From Chloroflexota bacterium (GTDB lineage: Bacteria > Chloroflexota > Anaerolineae > UBA1429): a DNA stretch of 36,841 nt. The notes under the pieces are model-generated. The model did no database searches and had not been told where the DNA came from. It was given only the letters and a program-made list of their open reading frames with translations. The position numbers and the translations under genes were made by a program. Positions 1 through 7,397 of this stretch are shown in pieces (positions within the stretch are counted from its first letter, which is position 1; every line of letters begins with the position of its first letter). Location: positions 1 through 36,841 of the forward strand of contig JAJFUJ010000124.1 of assembly GCA_021372475.1 (NCBI GenBank), given 5' to 3'.

Positions 1-1594
1 TTGCCTCGATCTGGCCTGTCGCATTGAGCATTTCATCGAGCGTTCCCTCAGGCAGCTTGTCAGCCACCGGCCCAACCAACGGCTCATCCAACAAAGCAAA
101 GACGCTCTGGCTAGAGTTCGGTGTGGCCATCCCAGGGAGGGCATTCAGGCGCCCGAGAGCGCGCAGTGCCTTGACGATGCCTTCACCGGAATCGCCGAAA
201 AAGAGCCTGCCAAAGCTGGCATCGAAGACTGCGTCATCCGTCTGGCCGCCGCTCCAGGCTTGTTCGGCGCCGTAGATATAGCCGTACCAGCACTGGCCGA
301 TGGGTTGATAATGCCCGCCATCTCCCCAATCGGTATTAAGCAAACCGGTAGCACCGTTCGCCGCGCCAACACGCGCCAACGTGCGGATGTTGACGTTAGC
401 ATTCTCGATACGCGGGTAAAGCGTATTCCATGATGAAGTGCCGGGGCAAACCCAGAAGGTGCGGCCGCTCGAGCCAAACAACTTGGTAGAGGGGTAATCA
501 TCCGCGGCCTCGTAATGCCAATCTAGCAAAGTCACGTCCTCAGGCAACCCAGCAACCAGCTCTGGGTGATGCAGCAGAATATCGCCCCACAATTGGATTT
601 TGACACCATATTTAGCTGCAATTTCGCGTAAACGTAGGATGTGCTCCAGATATACGCGCCCGAGCCCTTTCTCCTGCACAAGCGAATTCGAGCGACCTTT
701 GCCAAGGTCAAAAGTTTCATCGCAGCCGATGTTGAGCACCTTGCTGGAGAACGCCGGCAGTAAATCCCCGTACAGCTCATCTACGAACGTGTAAGTGCGC
801 TCATCTATCGGGCAAAGCGACCAATGTGCGGCAGATTCCGCTAATGGCATGTATTCTGGCAGGTTCAAGATATGCTCGCAATGTCCGAAAGATTGCAGAT
901 TGGGCATGAGCTGCACGTACCGCGGGCGGGCATATGCATCCAGCTCGAGGATATCCTCGCCGCTCAAGGAGCCGCAATCCTGGCCGATGCGCAGGTGATG
1001 CGGGAAGACAAAGGTGTGCTCAGTGTAAAACTGGAGCACATTCATCTTGTACAGGCTGAGCTGGTCTATCAGCAGCTTAACCGTTTCCAGGGTCGGCACC
1101 TTGCCGCGCGAGACGTCCAGCATCAAGCCGCGATTAGAGAGCGCCGGCCAATCGGCGATGCTTTGGGCCTGCCAGCGTGTCTTCTGGATGCGGGCAACCT
1201 GCCGCAGCGTTTGCACCGCGTAATATAACCCCTGTGGGCTGTTGCCGTAGGCAATGACGGCACCTGCCTGGATTTCGACCAGGTATGCTTGGTCGCCGTG
1301 CTTGGCAATCTCAACGCTGCCAATATCTTTCCTCAGGTAACTGCTCAGGGCTTGTGGGGTCGAGCTCAACACGATGGCGCTGGTATCGGCGGGGAGTTGG
1401 GCAACTTTGAGCAGCGGCAGCAGCAAGCCAGTAGCCGCCAGAATCTCCTCCTGTAGTTGTTTGGCTGCAAACAATTCCACCTCGCCGCTATCCGGCAGCA
1501 AGGCAATAGCCGTTGCCGTTGTTAGGGTGAATATGCCCTTATTGCGGGTAACCCGCTTGGGCTGTGGAACAAACAAGTTTGTGTCGTCTGACAT
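1..1594 (-). CDS. GH20 beta-N-acetylhexosaminidase-like glycosidase (partial, C-terminus beyond window)
   Basis: An uninterrupted frame runs from ATG at 1594 to the left edge, giving about 531 codons without a stop. The start is supported by GGGAGG about 7 nt upstream. The N-terminal ~130 residues resemble the GH20b alpha/beta domain. The TIM-barrel part begins near 'RGLMLDVSRGKVPTL' and is followed by 'YKMNVLQFYTEHTF'. The hallmark GH20 Asp-Glu pair appears in 'NIGCDET' as D292-E293; in this family the Glu protonates the glycosidic bond and the Asp orients the substrate acetamido group. No signal peptide is evident, so a cytoplasmic enzyme acting on imported oligosaccharides is likely. The upstream larA-like gene ends 15 bp before this start, so the two are probably cotranscribed. 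The exact substrate (GlcNAc, GalNAc or another amino sugar) cannot be read from the sequence. Confidence 0.85.
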   Translation of the reverse strand, partial: MSDDTNLFVPQPKRVTRNKGIFTLTTATAIALLPDSGEVELFAAKQLQEEILAATGLLLPLLKVAQLPADTSAIVLSSTPQALSSYLRKDIGSVEIAKHGDQAYLVEIQAGAVIAYGNSPQGLYYAVQTLRQVARIQKTRWQAQSIADWPALSNRGLMLDVSRGKVPTLETVKLLIDQLSLYKMNVLQFYTEHTFVFPHHLRIGQDCGSLSGEDILELDAYARPRYVQLMPNLQSFGHCEHILNLPEYMPLAESAAHWSLCPIDERTYTFVDELYGDLLPAFSSKVLNIGCDETFDLGKGRSNSLVQEKGLGRVYLEHILRLREIAAKYGVKIQLWGDILLHHPELVAGLPEDVTLLDWHYEAADDYPSTKLFGSSGRTFWVCPGTSSWNTLYPRIENANVNIRTLARVGAANGATGLLNTDWGDGGHYQPIGQCWYGYIYGAEQAWSGGQTDDAVFDASFGRLFFGDSGEGIVKALRALGRLNALPGMATPNSSQSVFALLDEPLVGPVADKLPEGTLDEMLNATGQIEA

Positions 1595-1609
1595 ACTGGA
1601 TAACCTCCC

Positions 1610-2872
1610 TTATTTCAGCAGATATGGGATAACCTGAGGGCCTTCGGGCAGAGCGCAAATGCGGGCATCTGGCCCGTAACGCCGCACTAAATCAGCAAGC
1701 GTGTTTTCAATCTGGTGGCAAGGGGTAAACAGCATCTTGACTACATCATCATCGTTCAACTGGCTGTAGACATAAACCTGTGCCTTGGACATAACGGCGG
1801 CCTGCAGTTGCACCTGCCACTGGTCGTATTCCTGAAAACCAGGTTGTGAGAGCATTCTTGCGATGCCTTCAAGGGAGCCGGCCTGCTGCACTAGCTTGCG
1901 ATACTGCCCGTTCTCGGGTACACCGTCGCGGCATTCGGCAGCGATGATAATGGCTCCCCCAGGCTTGACGATTTGCGCCGCGCAGGACATGCCCTTGACT
2001 GCCTGGTACAAGTTAATATCGGAGGGATAACCATCGTTGGTAGTGATGACGATATCGAAGGGCTGGCTAAAGCCGGCCATAGCGGCCTCGCGCACATAGG
2101 CGGTGCCTTGCGTATGCGCCTGGAACAGTTCGCCCGCGAATACTGCGCATATCTCACGCTCGCGGTTGGTCGTAACATTGAGCAAAAAATCAGGTTTGCT
2201 GCGTATGGCTAACTCGCGCATCTCTTCCCATATCGGGTTCCCGTAGGTAACTCCCCAGGTCGCGTGCGGGTCGTTGAGCATCGCATAGCTGTGATTGGCC
2301 ATGATGGTATCGAATCCGGCCACGCCGGGCAATATGGCTTTTGGCCCACCGCTGTATCCCGCAAAAATGTGCGGCTGGATAAAACCTGTAGCGATTTTGA
2401 AATCGGCCTGATGGTAAATGCGATTCACAAACTGGGGATGCCCCTGGCTGGACATGCCTAGTTCTACGAGATTGCCGTGATCCCATGCATCGTGCTGGAG
2501 GATGGTATAATCCCGTACGATATCCGCTCCGAGCATCCGTTCCAGCTCTGCTTTCGAGTTGGCGCGGTGCGTACCGACCGCATCGATTAGGGTGATGTGC
2601 GTGCGGTCGATATGGCTTAACTCGGCGAGTAAGGTCGGCAGGACACGGTCATTGGGCATCGGGCGGGTAATGTCACTGAACAGGATTACCACCTGGTCGT
2701 GAGGGCTCACTTGCTCGCGCAGCGGCATACACCCCACCGGATTCCGTAGCGCATTGCGAATTGCATCACTTTCGTTCGGAAGGCCAGCAACCGGCTTGGG
2801 ACGCAGTACGACTGTGTTATCAGGGACCTGTACCGGTATCCGTCCCTTACCATACGCTAGTTCTACCAACAT
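1610..2872 (-). CDS. LarA-family nickel-pincer-dependent racemase/epimerase (DUF2088)
   Basis: This 420-residue protein matches the lactate racemase LarA family in length and motifs. Residues aligning with the Lactobacillus plantarum LarA active site are all visible: D67 and R70 in 'SDITRP', H102, H168, K178 in 'GYSGGPKAILPG', H194 in 'MANHS', and K293. K178 would carry the pyridinium pincer cofactor, H194 would bind nickel, and H102 and H168 would be the acid/base pair. The known reaction of the founder is D/L-lactate racemization, but many homologues act on other 2-hydroxy acids, including sugar acids. Beside a GH20 enzyme and a Gfo/Idh/MocA oxidoreductase, a sugar-acid substrate is the more likely inference. 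The cofactor-making genes larB, larC and larE are not in the window. The start at 2872 has GGGAG 8 nt upstream. Confidence 0.85.
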   Translation of the reverse strand: MLVELAYGKGRIPVQVPDNTVVLRPKPVAGLPNESDAIRNALRNPVGCMPLREQVSPHDQVVILFSDITRPMPNDRVLPTLLAELSHIDRTHITLIDAVGTHRANSKAELERMLGADIVRDYTILQHDAWDHGNLVELGMSSQGHPQFVNRIYHQADFKIATGFIQPHIFAGYSGGPKAILPGVAGFDTIMANHSYAMLNDPHATWGVTYGNPIWEEMRELAIRSKPDFLLNVTTNREREICAVFAGELFQAHTQGTAYVREAAMAGFSQPFDIVITTNDGYPSDINLYQAVKGMSCAAQIVKPGGAIIIAAECRDGVPENGQYRKLVQQAGSLEGIARMLSQPGFQEYDQWQVQLQAAVMSKAQVYVYSQLNDDDVVKMLFTPCHQIENTLADLVRRYGPDARICALPEGPQVIPYLLK

Positions 2873-2983
2873 CAGGATGGCTCCCTTATTATGAAGCTAG
2901 AGATGGATACACAGTATATACACTAGAAACATTTTCAGCATATCACGGTTCTATTGCCTAGAAGACATCTACTTCGCTGCAGT

Positions 2984-3012
2984 TTGAGCCGCACAAAGTA
3001 TCGCAGTATAAA
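2984..3012 (+). promoter_or_regulatory. Predicted sigma70-type promoter for the Gfo/Idh/MocA gene
   Basis: TTGAGC (2984-2989) and TATAAA (3007-3012) are separated by 17 bp, in the 196-bp gap between the divergent larA-like and oxidoreductase genes. Transcription would begin near 3019, leaving a leader of about 50 nt. A second -10-like TATAAA lies at about 3039 without a good -35. Confidence 0.5.
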
Positions 3013-3068
3013 CATATTATAAGCTGTGTTCGTTTAGTATAAATTAGAGATGATGGGAGGAACGATTC

Positions 3069-4271
3069 GTGTCAGACCAAGTCAAGCTGGCGTTGGTTGG
3101 GTGCGGGGGCATTTCTGGCGCACATGTGAATGGCTACAAGGATCTGTTTAGCCGCGGCTGCCGCGATTTTGTGTACACGGCCTGTTGTGATGTCTCTGAG
3201 GAGAGTGCCAAGCGCCGGGCCGACGAACTCGCTGAAATCCAGGGGAGCACTCCGGCGGTGTTTACCAGAGTAGATGACCTGCTCAATTCAGGTTTGGCTG
3301 AGGCTGGTGACCTGTGCCTGCCTCATTTCCTGCACCACAGCATGGCCATCAGTCTGCTGGAGGGCGGGATGCATGTGATGGTCGAAAAACCGCTTGGGAT
3401 AACTATCCGTGCCAGCAAAAAAATGATTGAGACGGCTGGTAAGAACAAACGTATCCTGGCAACTGCCGAGAATATCCGTCGCTATGCCTGGGCGCGTTCC
3501 GGTAAATGGGCGGCAACGCAGCAGAAGCTGGCTGGCGATGTAGTTGCTGTCGATATCGCCAATATGGCCTACGGGCCCTTCGATGCCAATAATCCCGCCA
3601 TGAAGTGGCGCATGGTAAAACTGCTGGTGGGCGGTGGGATGATCATGGATTCCGGCGCGCACTTCACCGATATGATGCTCTGCCTTTTCGGTGAACCCGA
3701 TGAGATTTATTGTAACATGTCTACTATGGACACACGCATGATCCAGGGGCTGCCGGTGCTTGGCGCGGCGCAGGCGGATGTCGAGGATACTTGGCACGCG
3801 GTAATCAAGTTCGTTCAGGGTCCGCTCGTGACCTGGTCGTATTCCAGAGCGCTTCCTGGGCCAATCTTGCGGCATGGGCGCTATTACGGCACCAAAGGGT
3901 TGATTGAGGACAATGGCTTCCCCTTCCACTGCTTCCAGAGCGGCTGCACGGTGCATCTGGGCGATAACACCTATATCACGCGCGAGGAGGTGCTGAACGC
4001 CTACATGAACAGCCTGTCAGAAGCGGAGCGAAAGCGCCTCTTCCCGTACGGCTGTGAGGATGGCTTCGGTATTCAATTGTGGGATTTCGCCGATGCGATC
4101 AGGAACAGCCGCAAGCCGGAGCTGGACGGCACTGCAGGGCTAAAAGCCAAAGCGCTATGCGAAGCGTGCTACGAATCGGCATATGCCGGTGAACCCGTCA
4201 AGTATGCGGATGTGCTCAGCGGTAAAATCCATGCTTATCAGCAGCCGATCGACGAATACTGGAAATTGTAA
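3069..4271 (+). CDS. Gfo/Idh/MocA-family NAD(P)-dependent oxidoreductase
   Basis: The gene encodes 400 residues starting at GTG 3069, preceded by GGGAGG with 7 nt spacing. The N-terminus has a Rossmann nucleotide-binding turn, 'LVGCGGISGAHV', at about residues 9-20. The family signature 'EKPLG' (E106-K107-P108) provides the conserved lysine that contacts nicotinamide and substrate. The C-terminal alpha/beta domain contains 'MIMDSGAHFTDM' (D194 to H198), consistent with the substrate-binding Asp/His region. Members oxidize or reduce sugars, inositols or their derivatives in the cytoplasm. The substrate is unknown here. Divergent placement against the LarA-like/GH20 pair suggests participation in the same sugar or sugar-acid route. 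A hairpin terminator follows directly. Confidence is high for the family and low for a specific reaction. Confidence 0.88.
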   Translation: MSDQVKLALVGCGGISGAHVNGYKDLFSRGCRDFVYTACCDVSEESAKRRADELAEIQGSTPAVFTRVDDLLNSGLAEAGDLCLPHFLHHSMAISLLEGGMHVMVEKPLGITIRASKKMIETAGKNKRILATAENIRRYAWARSGKWAATQQKLAGDVVAVDIANMAYGPFDANNPAMKWRMVKLLVGGGMIMDSGAHFTDMMLCLFGEPDEIYCNMSTMDTRMIQGLPVLGAAQADVEDTWHAVIKFVQGPLVTWSYSRALPGPILRHGRYYGTKGLIEDNGFPFHCFQSGCTVHLGDNTYITREEVLNAYMNSLSEAERKRLFPYGCEDGFGIQLWDFADAIRNSRKPELDGTAGLKAKALCEACYESAYAGEPVKYADVLSGKIHAYQQPIDEYWKL

Positions 4272-4284
4272 CCTGCCGACAAAT

Positions 4285-4320
4285 AAACAAAGGACGGTCA
4301 ATCAAGGCCGTCCTTTGTTA
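4285..4320. terminator. Bidirectional intrinsic terminator between convergent genes
   Basis: A perfect 10-bp stem pairs CAAAGGACGG (4288-4297) with CCGTCCTTTG (4308-4317) around a 10-nt loop. It sits between the stop of the oxidoreductase gene and the stop of the convergent GyrI-like gene. The T-rich run after the stem is better on the minus strand (TTTGTTTATTTG) than on the plus strand, so it may serve both directions. Confidence 0.75.
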
Positions 4321-4380
4321 TCGCTACTAGTCAGTTGGCTCTTCGCTATCGAAGCAGGCCATGGTAGAAAAGAAATCCCA

Positions 4381-4854
4381 TTACTTGCCTTTGAGCTTTA
4401 CCGGGATATAGAGATACAAAATGCTTTTGGCAGGATCACTTACGGTCGTAAACTCTAATCCGTAATACTCATACTCGGGGCCGTCGGTACGTTCATAAGG
4501 TGAAGCCGGCAGCCAGGTGTTGTAGAGATAATCAAAAGTCTTCCCGATATCGGCAAGGATACAAGGATAGGCGGCATATGTTTGCGCTGGTATTTGCCAG
4601 ATGTCCATCCCCGGCAACAAGTCGTCGAGCGAGTCGACCTGAGCTCCGGCGAGGTAATCAAACTCACCGGTCTGAGGGTCGTAGTTGCCCATCACGCCAT
4701 ACGAAGCACCCATCTCGGTTCGGTGTTTTATGTCGTTCATACGCGGCAGAAAGATGTTATCCCAAATCTGCGGGATTTCATTGTGCTCGTTGCGGCCGTG
4801 GTACATCCAGCCGGCCACGGTAAACGCCTCACGCGAGGTAATCTTTGGTTCCAT
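4381..4854 (-). CDS. GyrI-like / AraC-type effector-binding domain protein
   Basis: This 157-residue single-domain protein resembles the GyrI-like small-molecule-binding fold, also found as the C-terminal effector domain of AraC/MerR-type regulators. Visible family features are an N-terminal strand followed by 'VAGWMYHGRNEHNEIPQIWD', the central 'ASYGVMGNYDPQTGEFDYLAG' type segment (residues 50-70), 'YAAYPC', 'YLYNTWLPASPYERT', and a C-terminal 'ILYLYIPVKL' strand. There is no DNA-binding helix-turn-helix, so it may bind a ligand or a partner protein rather than regulate transcription directly. GGAGGAAAGCA precedes the ATG at 4854. It starts 14 bp after the stop of the BtrH-like gene, implying a two-gene operon and perhaps a shared ligand. 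The precise function is unknown. Confidence 0.75.
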   Translation of the reverse strand: MEPKITSREAFTVAGWMYHGRNEHNEIPQIWDNIFLPRMNDIKHRTEMGASYGVMGNYDPQTGEFDYLAGAQVDSLDDLLPGMDIWQIPAQTYAAYPCILADIGKTFDYLYNTWLPASPYERTDGPEYEYYGLEFTTVSDPAKSILYLYIPVKLKGK

Positions 4855-4868
4855 TGCTTTCCTCCATA

Positions 4869-6035
4869 TTATCGACTAGGCCACACAGCTAATGCGTGCT
4901 CAATGTGTTCTATCGCATGGGTTTCCTTATCGCGCGCTTCCAATATAACAGGTATTACCTGCCGGCGCACGGCCGGGTCAGCCATATAGCGGAAGGCTTC
5001 CGGATTGCCGTTGCCGCCTTCCAGATCCCACAGGCGCCACATTAAATCGTGGATGCCTGCCAGGTAGGCGGATGCGTGATAGATATCCTCAATGGCAGAG
5101 CGGTGAATATCCACATCGACGCGTTCGCACATGCTTGCCAGGAACTGACTGCCGTACCAACGGGCCTCGGCAACCAGCCCGATTGCCATCTCGTGTGTCC
5201 AGTGATGTTCTCGTAGCAGCATATCATTATTAGCTGGAAACGCAGTATCATCGGCCATATGATCAGCCCAGGCCTGGTAAGCGGCCAAGCCGCTATGGTA
5301 TAGCACGCCGTTGCGCTGAACCTGCGGCTTGCGCGCGATTTGGACGGCCCATTGAAGTGCCTCACGATATGTTACGCCCAAAGATGGGCGTTTCATCGGT
5401 TCGCCAATAATAACCAGCCCGGCGCACTCCTTAAACCAGCCGCGCCGGCGGTAATAGCCGGTAGAGTCAATCGTGATAGCGCTGCTAAAGGCAGGATCAT
5501 CCTGAAAAAAGCTCCAGCCTAGCAAAATATCCCCGCTTTCAGCATACCCCGTGATGATGCCGGCCTCCGGCGGTCCTACGATGCCAAACGAAATCACCGG
5601 ATGCCCCGCCTGGAGGGAGTTCATAATATGTCGGATGACGGATGCCTCATCCGGCATATGCGATGGATCCAGGTACTCGTAAGCGTATCCCAACGCATTA
5701 AATGTACGGCGAATCGGCTCCCCGGGATTATCTGACATCAACCTGAACTCGGCGTTATCATTCGAGTAGCCAGGCTTCCAGGTCAGCCAGAATGCGGTGC
5801 CGCTAATACCGATGACAAAGGAGTACGCACAGGTGGTGATGCGTTCTGTCCCCGCTGACGGCATATGTTTGCAGCCTAGTTCCGTCATGCCGAGGTATTC
5901 CATACAAGCTCTGACGGCCGAGGAAAAACACAGGTCTTCCGGGCAGCGTTTGCCCCCCTGGTAGAAATGGATGCGCGGCACACCTTCCAGCACGAATCGT
6001 TCGGGATAGCCATCGGTTGGTTTATTCATATTCAT
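4869..6035 (-). CDS. Uncharacterized protein with BtrH-like / C39-like N-terminal fold
   Basis: This 388-residue soluble protein has no confident functional assignment. The N-terminal half resembles papain-like folds of the BtrH/C39-like type: 'CPEDLCFSSAVRACMEYLG' (about residues 31-49) looks like a nucleophile-Cys helix, and 'GHPVISFGIVGPPEAGIITG' followed by 'GDILLGWSFFQDD' looks like the beta-hairpin core. The His usually placed before the 'ITGY'-type strand is not obvious here (Glu-Ala-Gly occurs instead), so catalysis is doubtful. The C-terminal ~150 residues are predicted to be helical, with many Trp and His. The start ATG at 6035 has GGAG 8 nt upstream and a consensus-like promoter further upstream. 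The GyrI-like gene follows 14 bp later. No signal peptide or membrane segment is visible. An amide-transfer or ligand-modifying role is only speculation. Confidence 0.6.
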   Translation of the reverse strand: MNMNKPTDGYPERFVLEGVPRIHFYQGGKRCPEDLCFSSAVRACMEYLGMTELGCKHMPSAGTERITTCAYSFVIGISGTAFWLTWKPGYSNDNAEFRLMSDNPGEPIRRTFNALGYAYEYLDPSHMPDEASVIRHIMNSLQAGHPVISFGIVGPPEAGIITGYAESGDILLGWSFFQDDPAFSSAITIDSTGYYRRRGWFKECAGLVIIGEPMKRPSLGVTYREALQWAVQIARKPQVQRNGVLYHSGLAAYQAWADHMADDTAFPANNDMLLREHHWTHEMAIGLVAEARWYGSQFLASMCERVDVDIHRSAIEDIYHASAYLAGIHDLMWRLWDLEGGNGNPEAFRYMADPAVRRQVIPVILEARDKETHAIEHIEHALAVWPSR

Positions 6036-6092
6036 TGAATTGGCTCCAAGGATTTACTCACAAAGGTCTTCAGAAAACGGGGGCATACCATC

Positions 6093-6121
6093 ACAATAGA
6101 ACAAAGGTTCTGGCTTGTCAA
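6093..6121 (-). promoter_or_regulatory. Predicted sigma70 promoter for the BtrH-like/GyrI-like operon
   Basis: On the minus strand a perfect TTGACA (6121 to 6116) and TATTGT (6098 to 6093) are separated by 17 bp, about 58 bp upstream of the ATG at 6035. The hexamers and spacing are identical to those of the ilv operon promoter at 27717-27745. Confidence 0.65.
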
Positions 6122-6153
6122 GGGTTTTAAGAGGCTTTGCTATAGATAATCTA

Positions 6154-6801
6154 CTAGGTGGTGCTGATAGGCAGCTTGCTGCCCAGCACTGGCGTAGGGT
6201 GGCTTACCAACACCTGCCACCAGGCCACCGGGGTGGCTGCGAGTTCGCGCAAGGTGTAGTTGCGGATGTAGCGATAGGCGTGCCGGTCGGCTGCAACGCC
6301 GACCACGCGGATGCCCATGTTTTCTGCGGTAAAAAGCGCTCGCGGCAGATGATAAGCCTGAGTCACTAAAATCGCATCTTGAACTTCAAAGATATAGTTG
6401 GCGCGATAACAACTGTCATAAGTACGCCGGCCCGCATAGTCGAGCACGATGTCCTCATCGGGGATTCCGCGGGCAAGCGCATACTCGCGCATGCGCTGCG
6501 GTTCGTTATAGTCGAGCGTTCGATTGTCGCCGGTGAATAGCAGCTTGCTGACCTTACCGAGGCGATAGAGGTCAATTGCAGTATCGACCCGGTCAGCCAG
6601 GATATCGCTCAAGCCGCCGTCCGGCCAGATGCCGGCTCCAAAGACGATGGCAACCGGCTTAATAGGTGCATCCTCCAGCGGGACGATGAGCCGAGAATAG
6701 TGGTAGTAATAACCAGCATAGCAACCGATAAGCACTAGTAGAATGATAGGAATAATAAGTGCATATCCCCACTTGCTAAAGCGCGGTCGCTGGCCAGTCA
6801 T
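6154..6801 (-). CDS. SanA/YdcF-type DUF218 membrane-anchored protein
   Basis: This 215-residue protein has one N-terminal hydrophobic segment (about residues 12-33) preceded by basic residues, then an extracytoplasmic DUF218 domain. Family motifs are 'AIVFGAGIWPDGGLSD' at the first strand, 'LLFTGDNR', 'AGRRTYDSCYRA', and 'ILVTQAYHLPRALF'. The arrangement matches the SanA subgroup, implicated in envelope integrity in enterobacteria; the biochemical activity of the family is not settled. The start at 6801 is supported by AGGAAT upstream. A TATAAT lies at 6837-6832 with only a weak -35 (TTGTAT). The gene stands alone between the BtrH-like operon and the divergent MaoC-like gene, so context does not identify its role. 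Confidence 0.85.
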   Translation of the reverse strand: MTGQRPRFSKWGYALIIPIILLVLIGCYAGYYYHYSRLIVPLEDAPIKPVAIVFGAGIWPDGGLSDILADRVDTAIDLYRLGKVSKLLFTGDNRTLDYNEPQRMREYALARGIPDEDIVLDYAGRRTYDSCYRANYIFEVQDAILVTQAYHLPRALFTAENMGIRVVGVAADRHAYRYIRNYTLRELAATPVAWWQVLVSHPTPVLGSKLPISTT

Positions 6802-6868
6802 GGTATATTCCTATCTTACTTGATATCTTTCATTATATTAAGCCGGGTGCATATACAAAACCCGGGCG

Positions 6869-6897
6869 TTGCTATCAGCACGGCTCGGTGTTATGCT
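6869..6897 (+). promoter_or_regulatory. Predicted promoter for the MaoC-like gene
   Basis: TTGCTA (6869-6874) and TATGCT (6892-6897) have a 17-bp spacer, placing the transcription start near 6905. This favours ATG 6922 over the upstream in-frame start at 6820, which would lie before the promoter. Confidence 0.4.
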
Positions 6898-6921
6898 GTA
6901 TATTCGCATATGGAGGTACAA

Positions 6922-7383
6922 ATGGCACAAATCGGAACACAAGGCAGGTATTTTGAGGAATTTCAGGTAGGCGATGAGATCAAGAGCCTGGCGCGGACGA
7001 TAACAGAGGCCGATATCAGCGCATTCGCTGCTTTATCCGGCGACTATAATCCGCTGCACACGGATGCAGAGTTTGCCAAGGACACCCCCTTTGGGCAGCG
7101 CATCGCCCACGGCCTGCTCGGCTTGTCGCTTGCCTCCGGCCTGGCGGCGCGCACCGGCTTTATCGACGGCACCGCCAAAGCCTTCACCAGCCTGAGTTGG
7201 CGCTTCAAGGCGCCGATATTCATCGGCGATACCATCCACCTCAAGGCAGTGGTCAGTCGCACCAGGTCGATGTCGAGCCTGGGCGGGGGCATTGTCTATC
7301 TCGATGTGAGTGTGCTCAACCAACGTGAAGAAACTGTGCAGCAGGGCGAGTGGTCCTTGATTATTAGCAGCCGCCCGGCATAG
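6922..7383 (+). CDS. MaoC-like hotdog-fold (R)-enoyl hydratase / 3-hydroxyacyl dehydratase
   Basis: From ATG 6922 (GGAGGT 4 nt upstream) the gene encodes 153 residues, the normal size for a single-hotdog MaoC-like hydratase. The hydratase-2 motif is present: D41, N43 and H46 in 'SGDYNPLHTD', followed by 'PFGQRIAHGLLGLSLASGL'. The Asp and His are the catalytic pair that adds or removes water at trans-2-enoyl/(R)-3-hydroxyacyl thioesters. 'FKAPIFIGDTI' is the conserved strand near the C-terminus. The gene converges on fabH with only 14 bp between stops, and no fabZ or fabA is seen in the neighbouring fab genes. It may therefore supply the dehydratase step of fatty-acid synthesis; this is inference from position. 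The in-frame start at 6820 gives an implausible leader. Confidence 0.85.
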   Translation: MAQIGTQGRYFEEFQVGDEIKSLARTITEADISAFAALSGDYNPLHTDAEFAKDTPFGQRIAHGLLGLSLASGLAARTGFIDGTAKAFTSLSWRFKAPIFIGDTIHLKAVVSRTRSMSSLGGGIVYLDVSVLNQREETVQQGEWSLIISSRPA

Positions 7384-7397
7384 CCAGTGATAAATCT

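Noticed and set aside
3288-3956. 222-codon open frame on the minus strand
   Set aside because: It lies wholly inside the Gfo/Idh/MocA gene on the opposite strand; His-rich shadow composition and no start signal.
4183-4458. 91-codon plus-strand frame across the oxidoreductase end and the intergenic gap
   Set aside because: It runs through the bidirectional terminator hairpin and into the antisense of the GyrI-like gene, with no ribosome site.
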